From assembly GCA_013205415.1 (NCBI GenBank), contig JABMMY010000399.1:1-9964 (forward strand): a stretch of DNA of 9,964 nucleotides, given 5' to 3'. The notes beneath the pieces were generated by a model, which worked only from the letters and a program-made list of their open reading frames with translations, had not been told where the DNA came from and searched no databases. Position 1 is the stretch's first letter, and each line of letters starts with the position of its first letter. The position numbers and the translations under genes are program-made. Source of the DNA: Deltaproteobacteria bacterium (lineage in GTDB: Bacteria > Bdellovibrionota > FAC87 > UBA2466). Of the stretch, positions 1 to 6,620 are shown piece by piece.

Positions 1-55
<55 letters not shown>

Positions 56-202
56 CCACTTTTAAGGGAAAGGGCTCCGTATTCCACCAGAGGGCTAACA
101 GTGACATTATGGGCTCCAATCTGTCAGATTTATCAACAGATAAAAAAAGCAGCAGAGTTAAAACGGGCTACATAAATCAAATAGTTAGGTGTGTTTTGGG
201 TG

Positions 203-218
203 TGGCACAGGGGTTGCT
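203..218 (+). promoter_or_regulatory. Sigma-54 (RpoN) -24/-12 promoter of the S8 protease
   Basis: TGGCAC (203-208), a 5-bp spacer, then TTGCT (214-218) match the sigma-54 consensus TGGCAC-N5-TTGCW exactly, with the invariant GG (204-205) and GC (216-217) separated by 10 bp. A transcript would start about 12 bp past the GC, near 229, giving a leader of roughly 79 nt before the TTG start at 308. Sigma-54 promoters need an AAA+ activator bound upstream, and an inverted repeat at 119-141 lies at a suitable distance. The match is direct; function is inferred. Confidence 0.55.
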
Positions 219-296
219 TTTTAATTCGATGTCCAGGCTCATTCGTTGAGCTTAGAGGGGTGAAGACACCGAGTCTGCACCTAAATAAAAGTGGGT

Positions 297-301
297 GGAG
301 G
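297..301 (+). promoter_or_regulatory. Ribosome binding site deciding the TTG start of the protease
   Basis: GGAGG lies 6 nt upstream of the TTG at 308-310. The only nearby alternative, an in-frame ATG at 368-370, has no comparable Shine-Dalgarno sequence and would remove the positively charged start of the signal peptide. Confidence 0.8.
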
Positions 302-307
302 TAGCAG

Positions 308-1645
308 TTGATCCGCACAGAGTTAGTTAATCAGGTGCCCGTAGCCGTCAGATCTTTTTCTAATTGGATGCTAGTTGTAATCTCTGGCATTTTTGTTTTT
401 AATTTTCTCTCCTTTGGTGCTGAGGCTATCGACGTTGATAATATTATTTCAAGAGCATCCAATCCTTTTAACTATCCCGCCTTTCCCAAAGAATTGCTTC
501 GTCGCATTGAGGGCAAAGCCTCCCCACATACCCAATTAAATAACCAGGTGGATCCCCTTATTAATCAGGATTGGGGTTTAGCTAATATCGGATTTTTCGA
601 TTCGTTCACTCCACTCGTTCAGTCGACAAGAGCTGAGGTGAACGCCTGCTTTCCTGCTATTATTGTTGCGGTAATCGATACAGGTATTGATTATACTCAC
701 CCAGAACTTAAAAATAATATTTGGATCAATCGAGGTGAGACCGGTCCTTGGGTACCAAAAGATTTGGCATCTACCCCCTGTCGAGATAAGAGCTGTAATG
801 GTTTAGATAATGATGGAAATGGTTTTATCAACGATGTTGCAGGTTGGGATTTCGTAAATAATCAACCCCTGCCATTTGATACCCATGGGCATGGCACTCA
901 TATCGCCGGTATTATCTCGGCCGAAAGCTCGAATGGATTAGGTACGACTGGAATCTGTCCCGGAGTTTCTATTATGCCTCTGAAGTATTACGATACAGGC
1001 AGCAATGGAATGAATAATTTGCAAAACACAGTACGTGCTATTCAATACGCAGTACGAATGGGTGCTCATATCATTAATTATAGTGGTGGAGGTGGTGAGC
1101 CCGCAACTGCAGAGCGAATGGCAGTGGAAGAGGCTAATCGAAAAGGGGTTTTATTTGTCGCTGCTGCGGGTAATGATGGCCATAATAATCTTCAGGCTCC
1201 CTATTTTCCTGCAAGCTATCCCTTAGATAATATTATTGGTGTGGCCTCAGTCAATCAGAAAAATCAACTTTTATCGTCGAGTAATTTTGGAATTCCGGTT
1301 CATATTGCGGCCCCAGGATTGAGTATTTTAAGCACTATTCCCAATGGTAAATTTGGAATGATGTCGGGGACCTCACAAGCGACCGCCTTTGTAACCGGCG
1401 CTGCTGCTTTGTTAGCGAGTCAAACTATCGGTAAATCTCCATTCGATTTTAGAAAAATAAAGGCTTGGCTTCTCAATGGAACAAAATCATTACCAGGTAA
1501 TGAAAATAGAACGATAGTCAGTTCAGGGTTACTATCCATTCCGGGAAGTTTAGCTGAAGTCTATAGCCAAACGAAAATAAAACGCAAAGGTCCAGCTATT
1601 GCTTTAATTCCAGTTTCAAAATCTAATCGCAAATTTCAACAGTAG
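308..1645 (+). CDS. Secreted subtilisin-like serine protease (peptidase family S8)
   Basis: A 445-residue endopeptidase of the subtilase fold, predicted to be exported. Residues 1-40 form a signal peptide: Arg3 and Arg15, a hydrophobic core at about 21-36, and likely cleavage after AEA (38-40). Residues 41-110 would be a short propeptide or linker ending in the DWGLANIG region typical of S8 enzymes. The catalytic triad is complete: Asp124 in AVIDTG, His195 in HGHGTH and Ser356 in SGTSQA, with oxyanion-hole Asn289 in AAGND. A DNDGNG loop at 167-172 resembles the calcium-binding insert seen in many S8 proteases. Four cysteines (114, 158, 163, 217) could form disulfides. A short basic tail follows the catalytic domain, with no extra C-terminal module. 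It is monocistronic and converges on rsh, with 15 bp between stops. The TTG start is chosen for its strong GGAGG. Family is certain; substrate is unknown. Confidence 0.95.
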   Translation: MIRTELVNQVPVAVRSFSNWMLVVISGIFVFNFLSFGAEAIDVDNIISRASNPFNYPAFPKELLRRIEGKASPHTQLNNQVDPLINQDWGLANIGFFDSFTPLVQSTRAEVNACFPAIIVAVIDTGIDYTHPELKNNIWINRGETGPWVPKDLASTPCRDKSCNGLDNDGNGFINDVAGWDFVNNQPLPFDTHGHGTHIAGIISAESSNGLGTTGICPGVSIMPLKYYDTGSNGMNNLQNTVRAIQYAVRMGAHIINYSGGGGEPATAERMAVEEANRKGVLFVAAAGNDGHNNLQAPYFPASYPLDNIIGVASVNQKNQLLSSSNFGIPVHIAAPGLSILSTIPNGKFGMMSGTSQATAFVTGAAALLASQTIGKSPFDFRKIKAWLLNGTKSLPGNENRTIVSSGLLSIPGSLAEVYSQTKIKRKGPAIALIPVSKSNRKFQQ

Positions 1646-1660
1646 ATTTAATAGGATCTA

Positions 1661-3877
1661 TCACACTTTTTTCTGAACTCGTTCTGTGGAGATGACTCCA
1701 GGAATGCCCTCTAGGGTGGAAAGTATTTTAGATAGGTGGGGAAGATTTTTAATAGATACGGTAAACAAACAGACCGCTTTTTTATCTTTTGTAGTCCCAA
1801 TCTGAGCTCTAGTGATGTTCGCTTTTTGATCCTTAATCACTCCCGACATGTCGGCTAAGAGACCCGGACGGTCGTGACAGATCACTCTGATCTTTACCGA
1901 TCTTTCCGCAGAGATTGCCATGTCCCACTCGATATCGATTAGGCGATGAGGATCAGAATCAAATACCTTGGGACACTTTCTAGAGTGAACACTAATGCCT
2001 CTTCCTCTTGTGATAAAGCCGATGACAGAATCTCCGGGGACGGGATTACAGCATCTAGCAAAGTGAACTAAAAGATCACCAATCCCTTTAACCTTGATCC
2101 CCTGTCGAGAGGTGCTTTTTCTTGAGGCCTCTTCGACAATTTTTTGGAGCGGTCTTGTAGTTTCTTTTCCCTCTTTTAGATCCTCTGACGATTTTTTGGA
2201 ACTAGGAAGGTTAAGTTTGCCGATTACTTTTTTGGCAGAGAGCTTTCCGTAACCAATCGCACTAAGAAGTTCATCCACCGACTTAAGAGAAAAACCTTCG
2301 GCGACCTCGGTAAGTAACCCCTCTTTAAGGAGAGTTTTGAATTTAAGATCCTCTCGTTTAAGCTCCTTTTCAAGAATCATCTCACCCATAACTTTAGAAC
2401 TTTCGTGCGCTTGGGTTTTTATGAACTGTCGTATCTTATTTTTTGCCTTCGACGTTTTGACAATCTTCAACCAATCCTTATGGGGTGTTTGGTTCTGGGA
2501 GGTTAAAATCTCAACGGTGTCGCCACTTTTTAATTTGTGTTTTAAAGGGACGATTCGACCATTCACCTTGGCGCCAATGCAGTGATGGCCCAAATCTGAG
2601 TGAACACTATAGGCGAAATCTACGGGACTGGACCCTTGAGGAAATTCTATTACCTTTCCTTTGGGGGTAAAAATATAAACATCCTCAGAAAATAGATCGA
2701 GTTTAACGGTCTCTAGAAACTCATTAGGATCCTGTAGATCCTTATTCCATTCTACTAAACGATTAAGCCAACTGAATTTAGAGGCCTCCTGAGCCACATT
2801 TTTTCCCTCTTTATAGGCCCAGTGTGCGGCAATCCCGCGTTCAGCGGTGTCATGCATGGCGGTGGTGCGAATTTGAATTTCAATTCTCTCTCCTGCAGGG
2901 CCAATCACAGTGGTGTGAAGTGACTGGTAGAAATTTGCTTTAGGGATCGCATTGTAGTCTTTAAAACGCCCAGGAACAGGTGTCCACAGCGAGTGGATAA
3001 GACCTAAGACGCCATAGCACTGTTCCACCGTCTCTAAAACAATTCTAAATCCCGTGAGATCATAAACCTCTTCATAGGTGAGATTTCTTTTCTCCATTTT
3101 TTTTTGAATGCTATAGAAGTGTTTGGGGCGACCGGAAACTTTAATATTGTGATACCCATGTTCGTGGAGAGCCCCTTCAATCATGGCAAGCACATCTTGG
3201 GTATATTGATCTCTCTCTTTAATTTTTTTTGCAACCTGGGTCACAAGCTTATAATAGATTTCAGGTTTCGTGTAACGTAGAGAAAGATCCTCTAGCTCCC
3301 GTTTCATAGCGGAAAGTCCAAGCCGGTTTGCCAATGGAGCATAAATATCTAGGGTTTCTTGAGCAATGCGGGCCTGTTTGTCGGGACGAAGGGGTTGTAG
3401 CGTTCTCATGTTATGCGTGCGATCGGCAAGCTTCACCAAAATAACACGGAGGTCCTTGGCCATCGCAAATACCATCTTGCGAAAATTTTCAGCCTGTTTT
3501 TCTTCACTGGTTTGAAATGAGATCTGACTGATTTTGGTAACGCCATCGACGAGGGCTGTGATCTCTGGACCAAATAGTGCTTCAATCTCGGCAAGAGTAG
3601 CCACGGTGTCCTCTACGGTATCATGGAGGAGGGCGGTCACTATACTTCCCGTATCTAATTGCAGCTCAGCGACGATAAAGGCCACTTCAATAGGGTGTTG
3701 AAAATAGTTTTCTCCACTTGTTCTCTTTTGTCCCTGGTGAAGCTTTTCTGAAAAAAGGTAGGCTTTAGTAATAAGATCGGTGTCGACGTCGGGATTGTAG
3801 CTTTTGATATAAGCGATCAGGTCCTCTAGTCCGCGTGGCCTTTTAGTATTTAATGAAATGGGAATCGATGGGGTCAC
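1661..3877 (-). CDS. rsh: Bifunctional (p)ppGpp synthetase/hydrolase, RelA/SpoT family
   Basis: A 738-residue long RSH protein controlling the stringent-response alarmone in the cytoplasm: it transfers pyrophosphate from ATP to GDP/GTP and hydrolyses (p)ppGpp. Domains in order: HD hydrolase (about 40-200) with His61, His85-Asp86, Glu89-Asp90, Asp152 and Asn156, all the expected metal and catalytic residues; synthetase (about 240-345) with the RFKD motif at 304-307, which marks bifunctional rather than RelA-only enzymes, and Glu333 in EIQIRT; TGS (about 398-460); helical linker; zinc-finger-like domain with Cys609-Cys610, His631, Cys635; C-terminal ACT domain (660-738). Both activities therefore look intact and the length is normal. 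The start is GTG, overlapping the gmk stop as GTGA, with GAGGG 4 nt upstream. It is the last gene of the six-gene block. Naming it spoT, relA or rel is a matter of convention. Confidence 0.97.
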   Translation of the reverse strand: MTPSIPISLNTKRPRGLEDLIAYIKSYNPDVDTDLITKAYLFSEKLHQGQKRTSGENYFQHPIEVAFIVAELQLDTGSIVTALLHDTVEDTVATLAEIEALFGPEITALVDGVTKISQISFQTSEEKQAENFRKMVFAMAKDLRVILVKLADRTHNMRTLQPLRPDKQARIAQETLDIYAPLANRLGLSAMKRELEDLSLRYTKPEIYYKLVTQVAKKIKERDQYTQDVLAMIEGALHEHGYHNIKVSGRPKHFYSIQKKMEKRNLTYEEVYDLTGFRIVLETVEQCYGVLGLIHSLWTPVPGRFKDYNAIPKANFYQSLHTTVIGPAGERIEIQIRTTAMHDTAERGIAAHWAYKEGKNVAQEASKFSWLNRLVEWNKDLQDPNEFLETVKLDLFSEDVYIFTPKGKVIEFPQGSSPVDFAYSVHSDLGHHCIGAKVNGRIVPLKHKLKSGDTVEILTSQNQTPHKDWLKIVKTSKAKNKIRQFIKTQAHESSKVMGEMILEKELKREDLKFKTLLKEGLLTEVAEGFSLKSVDELLSAIGYGKLSAKKVIGKLNLPSSKKSSEDLKEGKETTRPLQKIVEEASRKSTSRQGIKVKGIGDLLVHFARCCNPVPGDSVIGFITRGRGISVHSRKCPKVFDSDPHRLIDIEWDMAISAERSVKIRVICHDRPGLLADMSGVIKDQKANITRAQIGTTKDKKAVCLFTVSIKNLPHLSKILSTLEGIPGVISTERVQKKV

Positions 3878-4473
3878 AGCACCCTCTTAAAACATTCTTG
3901 AAACACAATATTTTTTAATTCTAGAAATGATTTTTCTATTAGGTCATTGGTCACCTGATAATCATATTTTTGACTCCAGCCTATTTCACTAGTTGCATTT
4001 TTCAATCTGTTTTCAATAGACGAGGGAGAGTCGCCCTTTCTCTGAATGAGTCTCTCTTTTAAAGCCTCTAGTGAGGGAGGGTGAATAAAGATCAATAGGA
4101 CCCTATCACCGTATAGCGCCTTTAAATTCATCGCCCCTTGGACATCAATATCAAACACCGGATGTTTTTCTGAAAGTAGGATGCTCTCAATACTCGCTCT
4201 CGTAGTGCCATATTTATTCCCATGCACTAGGGCCCATTCTGCAAAATGGTTTAGGGTTATCTTTTCTCTAAATGTAATATCGTCGACAAAATGGTAATGT
4301 GTGCCCTCAATTTCATTATCTCTTTTAGGGCGAGTGGTGGTGGAGACAGAACGTTGTAGGAGTGGAAATTCCTTGAGTAACAGCGACGACAAGGTTGTTT
4401 TACCAGCCCCACTGGGCGCTGAGATAACCACTAGGCGTGGTAGGGGAGTATGTTGCGTTCGTTTAGGAGACAA
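3874..4473 (-). CDS. gmk: Guanylate kinase
   Basis: A 199-residue cytoplasmic enzyme phosphorylating GMP to GDP with ATP, essential for guanine nucleotide supply. The P-loop is APSGAGKTT (19-27). The GMP-binding region follows: STTTRPKR at 44-51, EGTHYHF at 56-62, and YGT at 88-90. DIDVQGA (108-114) and the lid segment around RKGDSP (145-150) are also typical. Length matches the family. The start is TTG at 4473-4471; no in-frame ATG or GTG lies near the family's expected N-terminus, and AGGAGG stands 9 nt upstream (4483-4488). The gene overlaps remA by 11 bp at its start and rsh by 4 bp at its end, so translational coupling is likely. Pairing with rsh makes sense because its product GDP is the precursor and by-product of alarmone metabolism. 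Confidence 0.97.
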   Translation of the reverse strand: MSPKRTQHTPLPRLVVISAPSGAGKTTLSSLLLKEFPLLQRSVSTTTRPKRDNEIEGTHYHFVDDITFREKITLNHFAEWALVHGNKYGTTRASIESILLSEKHPVFDIDVQGAMNLKALYGDRVLLIFIHPPSLEALKERLIQRKGDSPSSIENRLKNATSEIGWSQKYDYQVTNDLIEKSFLELKNIVFQECFKRVL

Positions 4474-4798
4474 ACAACCTTTCCTCCTGGGGTTTCAATG
4501 AAGCTCCTGAGTGAGAACGTTTTTCGCTCATTCGCTCATTAAGAGTTTGGGGGACTACGCTAGACAGAATCACATGATTAGAATCGGTTAAGATTAATGA
4601 CTTCATTTTTCTCCCCTTAGTAGCGTCGACCAATCTGTTTTCCTCTAAAGCTTTATCTCTCCAACGTCGCATAGGAAGAGAGCCCGCTTCAAAAATACCC
4701 AAGATGCGATCCGGTTTTACAAAACTACCATGCCCAATATTAAGCATCCGTTCCGATTGTGATTCCGAACCCGTTATCCCTTGATAGTTATTCGACAT
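4463..4798 (-). CDS. remA: RemA/DUF370 family DNA-binding regulatory protein
   Basis: A protein of 111 residues as given, or 94 if it starts at the internal ATG at 4747-4745. Residues 18-90 match the DUF370/RemA family closely: MLNIGHGSF, then the Ser-Leu-Pro-Met-Arg-Arg segment (40-45), the VDATKGRK stretch (57-64) and the TDSNHVILSS block (71-80). In Bacillus, RemA is an oligomeric DNA-binding activator of matrix and osmoprotection genes; the target here is unknown. The family normally begins at the MLNIG methionine, so residues 1-17 are either a genuine extension or a mis-chosen start. The longer form has AGGTG 4 nt upstream and overlaps yicC by 11 bp; the shorter has only a weak GGAA. About 20 poorly conserved residues extend the C-terminus, overlapping gmk by 11 bp. 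The yicC-remA-gmk order matches Bacillus, which supports the assignment. Confidence 0.87.
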   Translation of the reverse strand: MSNNYQGITGSESQSERMLNIGHGSFVKPDRILGIFEAGSLPMRRWRDKALEENRLVDATKGRKMKSLILTDSNHVILSSVVPQTLNERMSEKRSHSGASLKPQEERLFVS

Positions 4799-5678
4799 TT
4801 TGCACCTGTTCCCTTAGCTTTTCGATCTGCGTTTTTAAACCGACTGCCACCTGCGTTATTTCAATATCGGCAGATTTTGATGCCGTGGTATTGACCTCAC
4901 GATGGAGCTCCTGCGTCAGAAAATCTAACTTTCGGCCTACGGGTCCCGCCTGGTTCAAAATTTCAGTAAAGGCCTCGGCGTGAGTTTTTAGACGGTCAAT
5001 TTCCTCTGTGATATCTGCCTTTTCTGCGGCCAGTGCAATTTCCCATTCCAGACGATGTGGATCCATAGGGGTGCTTAACTCCCATTTTGCCAATCGACTC
5101 TCTAATCGCTCCTTAATCTTCTCCGGTTGTCTGGGGGCTAATTGACTCAATTGTGAAGTGGCCTTTACTAAGTCTGAGACGCCCTGTAGCAAAATAGTTT
5201 TTAGTTTCATTCCTTCCTGTTCCCGCATCATTTTTAAATCTTTTAGCACCCGCTCGAATGTTTTTTTCACTCCATCGGTGAGTTCCGGAAGGTTTTCAGG
5301 ATTTTCCTGAGGAATAAAAACACGGCCCGACTGTAAAAGAAATTCCAATGATGGATTTTTAGGGGTTCCAAATTTTAAATGAAGTTTTTCTACAGCTTCG
5401 ATAAGAGATTTTGCCGCCTCCTCATCGATTCCAAATCCCAAATTTTTATGGCCGTTCTCGGTAGAGCTTAAGGATTTTTGCTTAATATTAATTTCAAAGG
5501 AACCACGCTCAAAGTGAGATTTTAGAATCTCTAAAAGGGAGAGCTCTAAAAAACTTAAGGTGAAAGGTAATCGGAAACGAGTGTCTAAATAACGATGATT
5601 AACCGATTTAATCTCGATAGAGATAGTTTGAGTTCCTAAGGTGGCATCGCCTTTTCCAAATCCTGTCATCGATTGCAT
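4788..5678 (-). CDS. yicC: YicC family endoribonuclease
   Basis: A 296-residue cytoplasmic protein of the YicC/YloC family, whose Escherichia coli and Bacillus members have been described as endoribonucleases acting on RNA. The N-terminus MQSMTGFGKG is the family signature, and IEIKSVNHRYLD (21-32) continues the YicC N-terminal domain. The C-terminal DUF1732 part is clear: DITEEIDRLKTH (about 220-231), then GRKLDFLTQELHREVNTTAS, then ADIEITQ near the end. Length is typical. The ATG start at 5678 has AGGA 4 nt upstream, and that sequence overlaps the miaA stop codon; the genes are 6 bp apart. It overlaps the next gene, remA, by 11 bp. Family assignment is firm, but the RNA target in this organism cannot be read from the sequence. 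Confidence 0.95.
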   Translation of the reverse strand: MQSMTGFGKGDATLGTQTISIEIKSVNHRYLDTRFRLPFTLSFLELSLLEILKSHFERGSFEINIKQKSLSSTENGHKNLGFGIDEEAAKSLIEAVEKLHLKFGTPKNPSLEFLLQSGRVFIPQENPENLPELTDGVKKTFERVLKDLKMMREQEGMKLKTILLQGVSDLVKATSQLSQLAPRQPEKIKERLESRLAKWELSTPMDPHRLEWEIALAAEKADITEEIDRLKTHAEAFTEILNQAGPVGRKLDFLTQELHREVNTTASKSADIEITQVAVGLKTQIEKLREQVQNVE

Positions 5679-5684
5679 AAAATC

Positions 5685-6620
5685 CTATCCGTTTAAAGCA
5701 AACTGTAAATTTTCAACATCCAAACAAATTCTATCGTTGTCTCTGAAATCAACAAAACGAACCTCTGGATCACTGCGAAGCCAGGTGACCTGCCGCTTGG
5801 CCAGTTGCCTTGTTTTTTCAATGATCTCATTTCTGAGTTGTTTCTCAGTTATTTTTTTTCCTAAGAAGTCCTTGGCCTCTGCATAACCGATACTGTTGAG
5901 ACATCGTTCGTCGGGGTATAGCTCTAGTAATTTTTTTGTCTCGTCGACAAGTCCTGCGGCGAGCATTTTTTCAGTACGATTCACAATGGCCTGATTTGAA
6001 GAGTGTCGAGAGAGGGTGACGGCGTATTTCATCCATAATCTAGATTTTTGATTCTCTGAAAATCGGGTGGGTTTTAATTCGCTAGGAAGTTGCCGGGTAG
6101 ATCGTAAAATAGCTAAAGCTCTTAAGACTCGATAGCGATCGTTGGGATGGATAGTCTCTGCCGATTTAGGGTCTCTTCTTTTTAATTCATCATGCATTTT
6201 CATAGTATGAACTTTATCGTCCTTACAAAATTCATTTTCCAGGGCCTCAACAATTTCATTCGCAATAGCCGGAATCTCATACATTCCAAACTGAAGGGCT
6301 CGAAGATAAAAATAGGTGCCACCGACAATGATTGGGAGTTTTCCTCTAGAGACCACTTCATTAATGGTGGCCTCGGCCATCTGTACAAAATGGAAGGCAG
6401 AAAAGGGTTCATTAGGGGAGGCAATATTAACAAGGTGATGAGGCGCGGCTGCCAGCTCCTCGGCACTAGGCTTACTCGAGCCAATGTCTAGGCCCTTATA
6501 GACGGTAGTAGAGTCCATGCAAATAATCTCGCCATTCAGGCGATTTGCCAATTGAACGGCAAGTTTTGTTTTTCCAGAGGCTGTGGGACCTAAAATAGCG
6601 ATGGCAAGTTGTCTGTTCAT
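5685..6620 (-). CDS. miaA: tRNA dimethylallyltransferase (IPP transferase)
   Basis: A 311-residue enzyme that transfers a dimethylallyl group to N6 of A37 in tRNAs reading UNN codons, improving decoding and frame maintenance. The P-loop GPTASGKT is at 11-18. The segment with Asp36, Ser37 and YKGLDIGSSKP (41-51) matches the substrate-binding DSxxxYxGxDIGTAKP signature. VGGTYFYLRAL (99-109) corresponds to the usual GGTGLYLRAL. RYRVLRALAI (162-171), SIGYAEA (243-249) and TRQLAKRQVTWLR (270-282) are further family motifs. It lacks the C-terminal zinc finger of eukaryotic enzymes, as expected. The ATG overlaps the mutL stop as ATGA; the only purine-rich stretch (AGGAAC) is far upstream, so initiation probably depends on coupling to mutL. 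mutL-miaA adjacency is widely conserved in bacteria. Confidence 0.96.
   Translation of the reverse strand: MNRQLAIAILGPTASGKTKLAVQLANRLNGEIICMDSTTVYKGLDIGSSKPSAEELAAAPHHLVNIASPNEPFSAFHFVQMAEATINEVVSRGKLPIIVGGTYFYLRALQFGMYEIPAIANEIVEALENEFCKDDKVHTMKMHDELKRRDPKSAETIHPNDRYRVLRALAILRSTRQLPSELKPTRFSENQKSRLWMKYAVTLSRHSSNQAIVNRTEKMLAAGLVDETKKLLELYPDERCLNSIGYAEAKDFLGKKITEKQLRNEIIEKTRQLAKRQVTWLRSDPEVRFVDFRDNDRICLDVENLQFALNG

Noticed and set aside
133..318. 61-codon minus-strand frame before the protease
   Set aside because: GTG start inside the protease N-terminus, covers the sigma-54 promoter, no recognisable protein features or ribosome binding site.
302..318. Rsh-like or other regulatory RNA/riboswitch in the protease leader
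   Set aside because: No conserved riboswitch core or long stable stem was seen between the predicted transcript start and the ribosome binding site.
892..907. TGGCAC-N5-TCGCC, a near match to a sigma-54 promoter
   Set aside because: It lies inside the protease gene and is explained by the catalytic HGTHIAG codons; no gene starts downstream. It serves as a caution for one-mismatch sites.
1643..1672. Possible terminator after the protease: TAGAT/ATCTA hairpin followed by six T
   Set aside because: Only a 5-bp AT-rich stem with an 8-nt loop, and the T-run is 6 nt away inside rsh; too weak to call.
3625..3880. Loss of hydrolase or synthetase function in Rsh
   Set aside because: All expected HD residues and the RFKD/EIQIRT synthetase residues are present; small differences such as Phe in NFYQSLH are within family variation.
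6192..6491. Plus- and minus-strand frames inside miaA and mutL (also 7144-7437, 7830-8117)
   Set aside because: They lie wholly within well-conserved genes in other frames, with no ribosome binding sites or recognisable products.
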